In this document: one piece after another, positions 1 to 9,424 of the stretch
Position numbering within the stretch: the first letter of the stretch is position 1
Layout: every line of letters begins with the position of its first letter
Assembly: GCF_001293565.1 (NCBI RefSeq)
Contig: NZ_JXMU01000003.1
Location: 62,001 to 126,000, forward strand
Length of the DNA: 64,000 nt
Source: Ahrensia marina
GTDB taxonomy: Bacteria > Pseudomonadota > Alphaproteobacteria > Rhizobiales > Rhizobiaceae
Reading direction: 5' to 3'
The notes under the pieces: generated by a model
Told to the model about the DNA's origin: nothing
The model's input: only the letters and a program-made list of their open reading frames with translations
Database searches by the model: none
Program-made: the position numbers and the translations under genes

Positions 1-1119
1 GGCTCAGGCTTCTTTATTTCCGAAGATGGTTTTCTGGTTACCAATAACCATGTCGTCGATGGCGGAACAGAGTTCACAATTCTGATGGATGACGGCACAG
101 AGCTTGATGCCGAGTTGATTGGTAAAGATCAGCGCACAGACCTTGCTTTGTTGAAGGTCGAAGAGGAACGCAAATTCACATATGTAGAATTTGCTGATGA
201 AAATGATATCCGCGTTGGCGATTGGGTGGTTGCTGTCGGTAACCCGTTCGGCCTTGGCGGCACGGTAACAGCAGGTATATTGTCAGGTCGCGGCCGCGAT
301 ATCGGTGCCGGACCCTATGACGATTTCCTGCAGATTGATGCTGCTGTAAACCGCGGTAACTCCGGTGGCCCGACATTCAACCTTTCTGGAAAGGTTGTCG
401 GCATCAATACGGCAATTTTCTCTCCTTCAGGCGGCAATGTTGGTATTGCGTTTGCTGTGCCTGCAACGCTTGCAAAAGACGTGATTGCCGATCTGAAGGA
501 TGATGGCTCCGTAGAACGCGGTTGGCTTGGCGTTGCAATTCAACCGGTAACCGCTGATATCGCGGAATCACTGGGTCTGGATAATCAAAACGGTGCGCTG
601 GTCTCCCAGCCTCAAAAAGGAGCACCTGCTGAAGATGCCGGAATTCGCGCGGGTGACATCATTACCGAAGTTAACGGCGTTGCGATTAAAGGCCCGCGTG
701 AACTGTCAAAAACCATTGCCGGAATTGATCCGGGGTCATCGGTTGAGATCACAATCATGCGTGGTGATAAAAAACGCACGGTCGATCTCACTCTGGGAGA
801 ACTGCCACGCGATAAGGTTGCGGGTCTGGAAGCCGAAAAGGAAGTTGATCCAACGGCGATGGAAGACCTCGGTCTGACTGTGATGAAAAATGATCAGGGC
901 GAAGGCATTCTGGTTACATCGGTGGAGCCGGGTTCAAACGCGGCTGAAGCGGGCATTCGTGCCGGAGATATCATCTCGGAGATTAACAACGAAACGATTA
1001 ACTCTGCGAGTGATATTGATGCGCAAATCGCCGCTGCCAAGAAAGAAGGCAGAAAGGCAGCCTTGCTTCGTTTGGAGAATGAGAACCGTAGCCGCTTTGT
1101 GGCTGTGCCAATCGGTTAA
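1..1119 (+). CDS. degP: DegP/HtrA-family periplasmic serine protease, 5' end outside window
   Basis: Envelope quality-control protease/chaperone that degrades misfolded periplasmic proteins. The frame is open from base 1, so the N-terminus and signal peptide lie outside the window. The catalytic triad is visible: His in TNNHVVDG (bases 49-51), Asp in QRTDLALL (139-141) and Ser in RGNSGGP (361-363). Two PDZ domains follow (about bases 510-780 and 840-1110), each with a repeated AGIRAGDII motif. The Do/DegP architecture is therefore complete apart from the start. A strong terminator follows, so it is transcribed separately from the two-component genes downstream. Which DegP/DegQ paralogue it is cannot be decided here. 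Confidence 0.95.
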   Translation, partial: GSGFFISEDGFLVTNNHVVDGGTEFTILMDDGTELDAELIGKDQRTDLALLKVEEERKFTYVEFADENDIRVGDWVVAVGNPFGLGGTVTAGILSGRGRDIGAGPYDDFLQIDAAVNRGNSGGPTFNLSGKVVGINTAIFSPSGGNVGIAFAVPATLAKDVIADLKDDGSVERGWLGVAIQPVTADIAESLGLDNQNGALVSQPQKGAPAEDAGIRAGDIITEVNGVAIKGPRELSKTIAGIDPGSSVEITIMRGDKKRTVDLTLGELPRDKVAGLEAEKEVDPTAMEDLGLTVMKNDQGEGILVTSVEPGSNAAEAGIRAGDIISEINNETINSASDIDAQIAAAKKEGRKAALLRLENENRSRFVAVPIG

Positions 1120-1184
1120 TCGGTTCTCCAACCTCATAAGTTCCGGCTGATATTCAGTATATCGTTGTTCTCGCCGTGAACTGT

Positions 1185-1230
1185 ACGGCAGCGGATACCC
1201 CCTTCATATTCGCTGCCGTATTTTTGCTTT
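1185..1230 (+). terminator. Rho-independent terminator after degP
   Basis: A 9-bp stem, ACGGCAGCG (1185-1193) pairing with CGCTGCCGT (1211-1219), is followed by the T-rich tract ATTTTTGCTTT. It lies between the degP stop and the response-regulator start. Confidence 0.75.
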
Positions 1231-1261
1231 CAACTTTCACGCGGCATTGTTAAACATGGCT

Positions 1262-1933
1262 ATGAAATTTCTTATTATTGAAGACGATGTCGAAGCGGCG
1301 AAATATTTACGCCATGCACTGGATGAGGCAGGGCATGTCGCTGATCTGGCGCATAATGGCATTGATGGTTTTGCCTTGGCAGATCATGGTGGCTATGACG
1401 CGCTGGTCGTTGACCGAATGATGCCCAAGCGTGACGGATTGTCTGTCGTTGCAGAACTGCGCGAGAATGGCGACAATACGCCCGTTCTTATATTATCTGC
1501 ATTGGGCGAGGTTGATGATCGTGTCACTGGTCTTCGTGCCGGTGGTGACGATTATCTGACCAAGCCATATGCTTTTTCAGAATTGCTTGCGCGATTGGAA
1601 GCATTGGTCAGACGCGGCAGCGCCAGCGAAAATCAATCGCAATATCAGGTAGGCGATCTCGTGCTTGATCGTTTGTCACGTGAGGTGAAGCGGGCCGACC
1701 AGACAATTCTCTTGCAACCGCGTGAATTCCGTTTGCTGGAATATCTTATGCGCAATGCGGGGCAGGTCGTCACACGCACAATGCTTTTGGAACATGTGTG
1801 GGATTATCATTTTGATCCGCAGACAAATGTGATCGATGTTCATATTTCAAGATTGCGTAGCAAGATTGAAAGAGGCTTCGACAAGCCGCTTCTGCATACG
1901 ATCCGCGGCGCCGGCTATGTGATGCGCGCATAA
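1262..1933 (+). CDS. OmpR-family response regulator
   Basis: Two-component DNA-binding response regulator of 223 residues. The receiver domain (about 1-115) has the acidic pocket EDD (8-9), a phospho-acceptor Asp51 in VVDRMMP and Lys101 in TKP. A winged-helix Trans_reg_C domain (about 130-220) ends in TIRGAGYVMRA. The ATG at 1262 is preferred because MKFLIIEDD matches the usual family start; an ATG at 1256 and a TTG at 1247 are in frame and no strong ribosome-binding site separates them. The stop overlaps the start of the next gene (TAATG), so regulator and kinase are translationally coupled. The regulated genes are unknown. Confidence 0.9.
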   Translation: MKFLIIEDDVEAAKYLRHALDEAGHVADLAHNGIDGFALADHGGYDALVVDRMMPKRDGLSVVAELRENGDNTPVLILSALGEVDDRVTGLRAGGDDYLTKPYAFSELLARLEALVRRGSASENQSQYQVGDLVLDRLSREVKRADQTILLQPREFRLLEYLMRNAGQVVTRTMLLEHVWDYHFDPQTNVIDVHISRLRSKIERGFDKPLLHTIRGAGYVMRA

Positions 1934-3354
1934 TGCTATCAAGATTCTCTTCCATGATGAAAACGACTGCGGCGCGGTTATCCGCGCTGTATCTGCTGCT
2001 GTTTTCGATATGCGCGATCTTTCTTGTTTTCTATATGACGCATCTGGCCGGTGGTTTTCTCATCAACCAGACAAGAACGTCTTTGAACCAGGAACTGCAA
2101 AGCCTCAACCGTGTCTACAATCGCGGCGGCATTCGACTGTTGGTTCGCGAAATTGATCGTCGCTCGCGCAGACCGGACGCTTTTGTCTATCTGGTTTCGG
2201 ATCAGCAGGACCGTATTCTCGCAGGTAATATTGCTAAAATCGGTCGCGGTGTTTTGAAGAAGGAAGGCTACACGCCAAAACCATTCCGTTACACGCGCAT
2301 TGGTGAGGAAAACGAAGAACTGGATGACGATGATGCGCCGCGGGCGATAGGCCAGCGTATCAAATTTCAAAATGGGCTGACCGTTCTTGTCGGACGTGAT
2401 TTGGGTGAGCCTGACCGGTTCAAAAAGATTATCAGAAGCTCGCTGGGTTTGGCTCTCGGCATTATGGCTCTGGGCGGCTTGTTGATATGGTTCTTTGTCG
2501 GGCGGCGTGCGCTACGCAGAATCGATAGCGTTTCAAAAGCGAGTGCGGACATTGTCGGCGGTGATCTGAGCAAGCGCTTGCCGGTCTCAACGGCCAATGA
2601 CGAGTTTGATCGTTTGTCCGTCAGCCTCAATGCGATGCTTGGCCGTATTGAGAAGCTGAACAGCGGTTTGCGAGAAGTCTCGGACAATATTGCGCACGAT
2701 TTAAAAACGCCGCTCACACGGCTGCGAAATCGCGCAGAAGCCGCTTTGCGCAGTGGCAAATCAGATGACGATTATCGTGATGCCCTCAATGATATGATAG
2801 CTGAATCCGACAAACTCATTCAGTTATTCAATGCGATGCTGCTCATCTCAAGAGTGGAGGCCGGATATTCCAAGCATAGCGAAACAGAGCTTCAGTTAAA
2901 CGAAATTGCCGAAGGTGTTGCGGAGCTATATGAGCCTTTGGTCGAGGAATCCGGTGGTCAGTTGATCTCCAAAATCGACGATAATTTGGTTGTAACTGGA
3001 AACAGACAACTCATTGGTCAGGCGTTGACGAACCTCATCGATAATGCCGTCAAATACGGTCAGAGCGATGACACAATTATCTCTATTTTAGGCAAGCGTT
3101 CCGACGATCAGAAAAGCATAACTCTCGCCGTTGAAGATAATGGTCCGGGTATTTCGGCTGAAAATTGTGAACGTGCTTTGCAGCGGTTTGTCCGTCTGGA
3201 TGAGAGCCGTTCCGAGCCGGGCTCCGGTCTTGGTCTCAGCCTTGTTGCCGCGATTATGGATATGCACAAAGGAACGCTCACTTTAGAGGATGCCGGTCCC
3301 GGATTGCGGGCAGTTCTGACATTTCCAATTCAGAAGACAACTGCTAAGACCTAG
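1933..3354 (+). CDS. Membrane sensor histidine kinase paired with the upstream regulator
   Basis: A 473-residue inner-membrane kinase. TM1 is at about 17-37, a periplasmic sensor domain at about 40-168 and TM2 at about 170-190. HAMP (190-242) is followed by HisKA with His255 in DNIAHDLKTPLTRLRNRAE. The HATPase domain shows an N box (NLIDNAVKYG, about 363-372), G1 (DNGPGI) and G2 (GSGLGLSLV). The order and one-base overlap with the OmpR regulator make them a cognate pair of the TctE/QseC-like type. The sensor domain contains an acidic run (ELDDDDA) that could bind cations, but the signal cannot be assigned from sequence. Confidence 0.92.
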   Translation: MLSRFSSMMKTTAARLSALYLLLFSICAIFLVFYMTHLAGGFLINQTRTSLNQELQSLNRVYNRGGIRLLVREIDRRSRRPDAFVYLVSDQQDRILAGNIAKIGRGVLKKEGYTPKPFRYTRIGEENEELDDDDAPRAIGQRIKFQNGLTVLVGRDLGEPDRFKKIIRSSLGLALGIMALGGLLIWFFVGRRALRRIDSVSKASADIVGGDLSKRLPVSTANDEFDRLSVSLNAMLGRIEKLNSGLREVSDNIAHDLKTPLTRLRNRAEAALRSGKSDDDYRDALNDMIAESDKLIQLFNAMLLISRVEAGYSKHSETELQLNEIAEGVAELYEPLVEESGGQLISKIDDNLVVTGNRQLIGQALTNLIDNAVKYGQSDDTIISILGKRSDDQKSITLAVEDNGPGISAENCERALQRFVRLDESRSEPGSGLGLSLVAAIMDMHKGTLTLEDAGPGLRAVLTFPIQKTTAKT

Positions 3355-3376
3355 TCATAATCTGACGAGGTTTGAT

Positions 3377-6352
3377 TTGAACGCTTCCGAAAAATGGTTT
3401 GGTAAACCGCCCGCACATTTGTTTTTCGCTAACACGCAAATGCTTGATGAAGCGAAAGCCACGCTTTTGTCAGCAGCACGCAGTGCCGGTGCTGAGAAAC
3501 TCGCCGCATGTATCGACAATAAAGACGATGCACTTACGGATTTTCTAGCGAAAATAATGTGCCTGTCTCCCTTTTTGCGAAGCGGCATTTTGACCTTCGT
3601 TGAAGGGCTTGAAGCTGTCTGCGAGCATGGCTTGAACAACAGAATTCAAAGCCTTGTCGATGACGCATTGCAATTGGGCAACTCACCTGATTTGAGTGAG
3701 GCTGAATTGATGTCCAGCTTAAGGGTACTTAAGCACGAAGCCCATATTTTGATTGCGCTTGGCGATCTGGCGCAAAGCAATAGCGTCGCAACCACAACGC
3801 ATTTTCTTTCCCAATTAGCCGAAAATTGTCTTAGTTCCGCGGTGAACTGGCTGCTTAGATCAACGGCCGAAAGCGGCAAGATCGAGATTGCCGACCTGCA
3901 AAATCCGTCCAAAGATTGCGGACTAGTGATTTTAGGGATGGGTAAGCTCGGCGGTCGGGAGCTCAATTACTCATCAGACATTGATATCGTTATTTATTTC
4001 GATCTTAACGCCAAGAATATGAAGTTCGCTGAAGGTCAAGACGCGACTGAAGTGATGAGCCGTTTCGTGCGCCGTCTTGTGCGTATTATGCAGGAGCGTA
4101 CCGGCGATGGATATGTTTTCCGCACCGATCTGAGATTGCGCCCTGACCCGGGCGCCACACCTTTGGCTGTCAATGTTGATGCAGCACTTCATTACTATGA
4201 GAGCAGGGGGCAGAACTGGGAACGTGCAGCTTTTATTAAAGCCCGTCCAGTGGCCGGTGATCATCAGGCGGCACTATCGTTTCTCAATGAGCTAAAGCCG
4301 TTCATTTGGCGTAAATATCTTGATTACGCAGCCATTTCCGATGTGCAGTCTATCAAGCGCCAAATCCATGCCCATAAAGGCCATGGTAAAATTACCGTGC
4401 ATGGCCATAATTTAAAATTGGGCAGGGGCGGAATACGCGAAGTCGAGTTTTTTGTTCAAACACAGCAGCTGATTGCAGGCGGCCGCGCGGAAAGTTTACG
4501 GCACCGTGAAACGGTGGAGATGCTCAACCGGTTGGCCGAGGAGCATTGGATTGATGTGTCAGTGCGTGATGAAATGTCCGCCGCCTACAGCTTTTTGCGG
4601 CGGGCAGAACATGCAGTTCAAATGGTCGCGGATGAACAAACGCACGATTTGCCCAAAGATGATGAAGAGCTCGCAGTGATCGCAGGTCTACTGGGGCTGG
4701 AAGATGTTGCAGCGTTCAGTACGGAGTTGATGAAGCATCTCAAAATTGTCGAGAAGCATTTCGGCGACCTGTTTGAAGACGAGCAAACTCTAAGCGGTCC
4801 AGCGGGCAATCTTGTTTTCACAGGGGGTGATCCCGATCCTGATACTTTGAACAATCTAAGCGCAATGGGTTTTGAGCGGGCAATTGATATTTGGAATATT
4901 GTGCGCACTTGGCACTTCGGCCGGTACCGTGCGCTGTCTTCTGCCAAAGCGCGTGAGCAACTGACAGCACTTTTGCCAAGCCTGCTGGATAGTTTTGCAC
5001 AATTTGGTCAGGCCGATGAAACCCTGATTAAATTCGATAAGCTTTTGGCCGGTTTGCCCGCAGGCATGCAGCTATTCTCAATGCTGAATTCCAATCGGCA
5101 ACTGCTTGGGCTGATGTCCAAAATATTATCGTCGGCGCCGCGGCTTGCCAATATCGTCACCGCACGCCCGCTCATTTTTGACGGCATGTTGGAGCCTGCA
5201 TTTTTTGAACGTATGCCGGACCATTCCGAGCTTCAGGAACGCCTGAATTTCTTTGTCGGGGAGGGTAGAGTTTATGAGGATGTGCTCGACCGTTTGCGTA
5301 TATTTGCCGCCGAGCAACGTTTCTTAATTGGCGTTAGAATGCTGACCGGATCTATCGACCCGCAAACAACCGCCAAGGCGCTATCCGCTCTCGCGGACAT
5401 GTTGCTGGAGAAAGCTCTGATCGCTGTTACGGAGGAAGTTGAAGCAAAGCATGGCGTCATAGAAGGCGCATCCATGTGTCTGGTTGCCCTTGGCAAGCTG
5501 GGAAGCAGGGAAATGACAGCGGGCAGCGATGTCGACCTGATATTGATTTATGATGCGCCCGATGCTTTGGCCGAGAGCGATGGTCAGAAACCTCTGACAC
5601 CTTCGCAATATTTTGCCCGTGTGACACAGCGCCTTATCGCCGCTCTGTCTGCGCCGACTGCGGAGGGTGTTCTCTATGATGTTGATTTTCGCTTGCGCCC
5701 GTCCGGCAATAAGGGACCGCTAGCAACATCTCTAAAGGCGTTTTCCAGATATCAACGCGAAGATGCCTGGACGTGGGAACATATGGCTTTGACGCGGGCG
5801 CGGCCGGTCTGCGGTGATCCAACACTGATGGAAAAATTTGCGGACGAGCGCAATGAGATTATCTGTATAAATCGTGAGCGCGAACAGATCGTCGCCGACA
5901 TTGCTTCCATGCGCCTTCGTTTGGAAAAAGAAAAGCCCGCCAAATCGATCTGGAACCTGAAAATGGTCCCCGGCGGTATCGTCGATATTGAGTTTTTGAC
6001 GCAATATTGGATGCTGACTGACTTACCAAATTGTAAGGCTGGTTTAACGAACCGTAATTTGAATGCCCATGGTGCTGGAGATATTCTCAGACTGCTTAAT
6101 GAAGAAATCATTGCTGAAAATGACAGGAAAGAGCTGATTGAGGCTTTGGACATTTACAGCAAAATCAGTCAACTGATTGCACTGTGTTCGGCGGAAAAAT
6201 TTGACCCGCAGAGTGCACCAAAGGGTTTGGTGGAAGAATTGTGTGCGGCTACAAACATGCCAGATATCATCCAACTGGAAGCCCATCTTCAAGAGCATAG
6301 TCACGCTGTTCGATCAATTTTCGAACAGTATATATCTCTGGAGCAGCCCTGA
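3377..6352 (+). CDS. glnE: Bifunctional glutamine synthetase adenylyltransferase / adenylyl-removing enzyme
   Basis: GlnE adenylylates GlnA when nitrogen is sufficient and removes AMP under limitation, under control of PII. At 991 residues it has the normal full length. Both nucleotidyltransferase halves are intact: the N-terminal deadenylylase motif GMGKLGGRELNYSSDIDIV (about 190-208) and the C-terminal adenylylase motif LGKLGSREMTAGSDVDLI (about 703-720). The start is a TTG at 3377, six bases after GACGAGG (3364-3370), and no in-frame ATG gives a better N-terminus. It begins 22 bases after the kinase stop with no terminator, so it is probably co-transcribed with the two-component genes. Confidence 0.95.
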   Translation: MNASEKWFGKPPAHLFFANTQMLDEAKATLLSAARSAGAEKLAACIDNKDDALTDFLAKIMCLSPFLRSGILTFVEGLEAVCEHGLNNRIQSLVDDALQLGNSPDLSEAELMSSLRVLKHEAHILIALGDLAQSNSVATTTHFLSQLAENCLSSAVNWLLRSTAESGKIEIADLQNPSKDCGLVILGMGKLGGRELNYSSDIDIVIYFDLNAKNMKFAEGQDATEVMSRFVRRLVRIMQERTGDGYVFRTDLRLRPDPGATPLAVNVDAALHYYESRGQNWERAAFIKARPVAGDHQAALSFLNELKPFIWRKYLDYAAISDVQSIKRQIHAHKGHGKITVHGHNLKLGRGGIREVEFFVQTQQLIAGGRAESLRHRETVEMLNRLAEEHWIDVSVRDEMSAAYSFLRRAEHAVQMVADEQTHDLPKDDEELAVIAGLLGLEDVAAFSTELMKHLKIVEKHFGDLFEDEQTLSGPAGNLVFTGGDPDPDTLNNLSAMGFERAIDIWNIVRTWHFGRYRALSSAKAREQLTALLPSLLDSFAQFGQADETLIKFDKLLAGLPAGMQLFSMLNSNRQLLGLMSKILSSAPRLANIVTARPLIFDGMLEPAFFERMPDHSELQERLNFFVGEGRVYEDVLDRLRIFAAEQRFLIGVRMLTGSIDPQTTAKALSALADMLLEKALIAVTEEVEAKHGVIEGASMCLVALGKLGSREMTAGSDVDLILIYDAPDALAESDGQKPLTPSQYFARVTQRLIAALSAPTAEGVLYDVDFRLRPSGNKGPLATSLKAFSRYQREDAWTWEHMALTRARPVCGDPTLMEKFADERNEIICINREREQIVADIASMRLRLEKEKPAKSIWNLKMVPGGIVDIEFLTQYWMLTDLPNCKAGLTNRNLNAHGAGDILRLLNEEIIAENDRKELIEALDIYSKISQLIALCSAEKFDPQSAPKGLVEELCAATNMPDIIQLEAHLQEHSHAVRSIFEQYISLEQP

Positions 6353-6409
6353 AATAAACACAGGCACTTAAAGCTCCAGCTGGATCAACAATGATGCATG
6401 GAGAATAAA

Positions 6410-6880
6410 ATGTCTGTATTGAAAAAAACAACAATCGCAGTTTTGAGCGTAGCGGTAATTGCGGGTTCCGTATCGGCTTCATTTGCTGAAAAACGCGGTG
6501 GCGGACGCGCAGAGATGCGCTTTGAAAAAATGGATGCCAATAGCGATGGTAAGCTTGATTTCGCCGAGTTCAGCGCGCCGCTGATCGAGCGTTTTGAAGG
6601 CCTTGATGCCGATAGCAACGGCGTCGTTACCAAAGCTGAAATCGAAGCTCTTGAAACAGAGAAAAAGGGCGAAAAACGCCGGGCAATGAGAATAGCAAAG
6701 CGCTTCGATCTTGATGGTAATGAAGAAGTAACACGGGCAGAACTTGAAAACCGCCAGCAGAAATTTTTCGCCTTGATGGATAAAAACGATGATGGTTTTG
6801 CAACGCTCGACGAAATGCCGAAGCACGCTAAGAAAAGAGGCGACCGTAAAGGCAAGAAAGAGCGCGGTGACCGCGGCTAA
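6410..6880 (+). CDS. Secreted EF-hand calcium-binding protein
   Basis: A 156-residue protein with an N-terminal signal peptide (about 1-26, cleavage near SASFAEK) and four EF-hand loops: DANSDGKLDFAE (42-53), DADSNGVVTKAE (66-77), DLDGNEEVTRAE (100-111) and DKNDDGFATLDE (124-135). Loop 3 has Glu instead of the invariant Gly at loop position 6, so it may bind Ca2+ poorly. The C-terminus is strongly basic (KKRGDRKGKKERGDRG). The start is the ATG at 6410, preceded by GGAGAA; an in-frame ATG at 6398 has no ribosome-binding site. It is presumably a periplasmic Ca2+ buffer or sensor; the precise role is unknown. Confidence 0.85.
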   Translation: MSVLKKTTIAVLSVAVIAGSVSASFAEKRGGGRAEMRFEKMDANSDGKLDFAEFSAPLIERFEGLDADSNGVVTKAEIEALETEKKGEKRRAMRIAKRFDLDGNEEVTRAELENRQQKFFALMDKNDDGFATLDEMPKHAKKRGDRKGKKERGDRG

Positions 6881-6896
6881 TCGAACGTCATAATCA

Positions 6897-6924
6897 AGAG
6901 GCCGCTTATTCAGCGGCCTCTTTT
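6897..6924. terminator. Bidirectional terminator between convergent genes
   Basis: The stem GAGGCCGC/GCGGCCTC with loop TTATTCA is flanked by A- and T-runs. It serves the EF-hand gene on the plus strand and the PAS kinase on the minus strand; the kinase stop codon lies inside the loop and its last codons inside the stem. Confidence 0.8.
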
Positions 6925-9170
6925 ATCGTGGCATCATGTTCAATGGGAATACGCACAGAAACGATCGTTCCTTTGCCTTCCACTGAACGAATTTTCATCG
7001 AGCCGCCATGAAGTTGCGCCAGTGACTTGGAAATCGCGAGGCCAAGGCCAGAACCGGTGTGATTTTTGGAAAATTGGTTCTGCACCTGTTCAAATGGCTT
7101 GGCTATGCGCTTTAGTGCTGCTTTGGGGATGCCGCAGCCCGTATCTTCAATCGTAATTTGCAGGGCATTGGAAAGTGCTTTGCAGCGCACTTTGATGCGG
7201 CCACCTTCTTCGGTGAATTTTACCGCATTGGATACCAGATTAATCAGAATCTGCTTCATTGCCCGGCGGTCCGCAAGGATCGACATGTCGCAACTGATGT
7301 TCTGCTCAACGTGAATGTTTTTCTGCTCGGCCTGAAGTGAAAGCATTTGAACGCTTTCCTCGATCAGCGGGCGAAGCTCAATATCTTCTTTTTCAAGAAC
7401 AACACGGCCCGCTTCAATTTTAGACATTTCCAGAATGTCATTGATAACGCCAAGCAGGAAGCTGCCGCTTTTATTGATATCTTTGGCATATTCATCATAA
7501 CGATCAGAGCCAAGAGGCCCGAACATCTTGCTTTGCATAATGTCAGAAAAGCCGATGATTGCGTTAAGCGGTGTACGTAGTTCATGGCTCACATTGGCTA
7601 GGAATTCGGTTTTCGCCAGATAGGCAGCTTCCGCAACTTCTTTTGCCTTGAGATATTTTTTGTTGAGCTCGGAAAGCTCCATCGCTTTAAGCTGTGATTT
7701 TGTACGTTCGATAGTCACTTGTTCAACGGATGAAATAAGGCACTTCTTACTTTCCTGAAGGCGTTCTTCTTGGAGTTTCAACTGCGTGATATCAGTGCCG
7801 ACAGAGATCATGCCACCGGCCTGTGTCTGCCGCTCATTGACCTGCAACCAGCGGCCATCAGCGATTTGCCGCTCGTAAGTTTTCGATGTGCCCAGTTCGT
7901 CATCGCTGACAAGACGACGCTCGATCAATGGCTCCCTGATCAACTTTGTAATTTGACTGCGCGGGGTGCCCGGTATCAGGGCTTCGTCGGAAAGGCCGTT
8001 ATATTCAGCGAATTTCTTGTTGCACAGAACCAGCTTGTCATCGTCATCCCAAAGTGAGAACGATTCAGATGTGCTTTCAATAGCCGCTTTCAAGTTTTGG
8101 CTGGCGATTTCTGACTGTTCTGCAAGACGGTGGTTTTCTGTTACATCAACGGCAATGCCGATCAGGTGGTTGCCGCCGGATGGATGTTCGACGAGTTTTG
8201 TGCGAATACGCAGCCTTACAAAGTGACCTTCCGCGTGCCGCATACGGATAATTTCATCGACAGCGGTAATTTCATGTGCGGCAGCGCGCTGGGCAAGTTC
8301 GAACAGGTCCATGTCTTCGCTGTGAACCATCGGAGATATCTCGCCGAATGACAGCACATCATCGATAGGTTCATAGCCCAGCATTTCAAACATTGACCGC
8401 GACCAGAAAATACGGCCGTGAGCCAGATCCCAATCCCACAAGCCGCAATGACCGCGTGCGAGTGCCATCTCTACGCGTTTCAAGGTTTCGCGATAAACTT
8501 TTCCGGCTGACCGGCTGCGTGCGATTTGTGCAAAATAGGCATAAAGCAAAATGATGAGAATGCTGGAGGTCAGCGCAAACACAGTCACCGTAAGCGCGCA
8601 TCGTCGTTGCCAGGCGGCATAAAGGTCCGCCTCGGATTGCATAACGGCGATAACTGAAGAACCACCGCCAATTTTTGTGGCGCTAACAATGTGCGGTGTT
8701 CCATTCAGCAAAAGTTCCTGAACGCCAGCATCTTGTCCGAACAGAAACAAGGCTTGCGACTGACTGAGAATTGCAGGCAGATTTTTCCCGAACAGCGATT
8801 GATCACCGCCGCGCATGCCAATGATTTCGCCATCTTCGCCCGTAACAACAACGAACCGGCCTTCATGAGTTGCTTCAGGAGGCAGGACACGCACGAGTAT
8901 TTGTTCAAAATCCGGGCCGCTTACCGGCGCAAAGCCATTGTCACGGGCGTTGTCGACAGCACTTTTTGCAGAAGACGCGAGTAGCGAAGCAAACATCCGG
9001 CCTTGCTCGCCAGCGATTTGCCGGTCAGCCAGCAATGTTGTGCCGCGTACAAAAAACAAGCCGCATAGGAAAATCATAATTAAAATGGGTATGGAGCGCT
9101 TCAGATAAGGTTCCAAAACTGAAATCGGGCTTGCCACCGGCTCCGCAAGAAATTTTGCGTGGCCTTCCAT
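6906..9170 (-). CDS. pleC: PleC/DivJ/PdhS-like membrane PAS sensor histidine kinase
   Basis: A kinase of about 754 residues. TM1 is at about 23-45, an extracytoplasmic domain at about 46-195 and TM2 at about 197-218, followed by PAS domains (about 245-500). HisKA has His near 528 in NVSHELRTPLNAIIGFSDIM, and the adjoining MFGPLGSDRYDEYAKDI is typical of the PleC/DivJ/PdhS kinases that signal to DivK and control CtrA and the cell cycle. HATPase boxes are NLVSNAVKFTEEGG, DTGCGIP and GSGLGLAIS. From memory, pleC of Sinorhizobium sits in the same degP-glnE-pepN neighbourhood, which supports the name. The frame is open to 9317; the ATG at 9170 is preferred because TM1 then sits near the N-terminus, but its ribosome-binding site is weak. 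Confidence 0.82.
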   Translation of the reverse strand: MEGHAKFLAEPVASPISVLEPYLKRSIPILIMIFLCGLFFVRGTTLLADRQIAGEQGRMFASLLASSAKSAVDNARDNGFAPVSGPDFEQILVRVLPPEATHEGRFVVVTGEDGEIIGMRGGDQSLFGKNLPAILSQSQALFLFGQDAGVQELLLNGTPHIVSATKIGGGSSVIAVMQSEADLYAAWQRRCALTVTVFALTSSILIILLYAYFAQIARSRSAGKVYRETLKRVEMALARGHCGLWDWDLAHGRIFWSRSMFEMLGYEPIDDVLSFGEISPMVHSEDMDLFELAQRAAAHEITAVDEIIRMRHAEGHFVRLRIRTKLVEHPSGGNHLIGIAVDVTENHRLAEQSEIASQNLKAAIESTSESFSLWDDDDKLVLCNKKFAEYNGLSDEALIPGTPRSQITKLIREPLIERRLVSDDELGTSKTYERQIADGRWLQVNERQTQAGGMISVGTDITQLKLQEERLQESKKCLISSVEQVTIERTKSQLKAMELSELNKKYLKAKEVAEAAYLAKTEFLANVSHELRTPLNAIIGFSDIMQSKMFGPLGSDRYDEYAKDINKSGSFLLGVINDILEMSKIEAGRVVLEKEDIELRPLIEESVQMLSLQAEQKNIHVEQNISCDMSILADRRAMKQILINLVSNAVKFTEEGGRIKVRCKALSNALQITIEDTGCGIPKAALKRIAKPFEQVQNQFSKNHTGSGLGLAISKSLAQLHGGSMKIRSVEGKGTIVSVRIPIEHDATIKEAAE

Positions 9171-9309
9171 TCCGTCAGCATCAAACCTCGTTAGATCAGC
9201 GAATGACAAAGTGGTCCCCTTAGCGCCAAGCAGCGCTTTGTAAAACAGCCCCCATAGCTGCCCTCTGCAGTGATTTTGGATACGCAGCTGCCGAAACACA
9301 ACGAAGCAG

Positions 9310-9347
9310 CTAGACACAATGAATCAAAAGTGATTCCCTGTGTCTAG
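9310..9347. repeat. 38-bp interrupted palindrome upstream of the PleC-like kinase
   Basis: Outer arms CTAGACACA (9310-9318) and TGTGTCTAG (9339-9347) are perfect complements. Inner arms GAATCA (9321-9326) and TGATTC (9331-9336) are also perfect, separated by AAAG. It lies 140-177 bases upstream of the chosen kinase start and about 78 bases downstream of pepN. There is no T-run on either side, so a regulatory site or transcript structure is more likely than a simple terminator. Confidence 0.6.
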
Positions 9348-9424
9348 TCCCTTGAGTCAAATAATTAAGAAAAACTTTAACAGTTTTATCTTTGTTCCGT
9401 TTTGAGACGGTTTTTACGGACTTG

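Noticed and set aside
2367-2759. Minus-strand frame of 130 codons inside the histidine kinase
   Set aside because: It lies wholly within a strongly supported gene on the other strand, has no ribosome-binding site and gives Ser/Arg-rich antisense composition.
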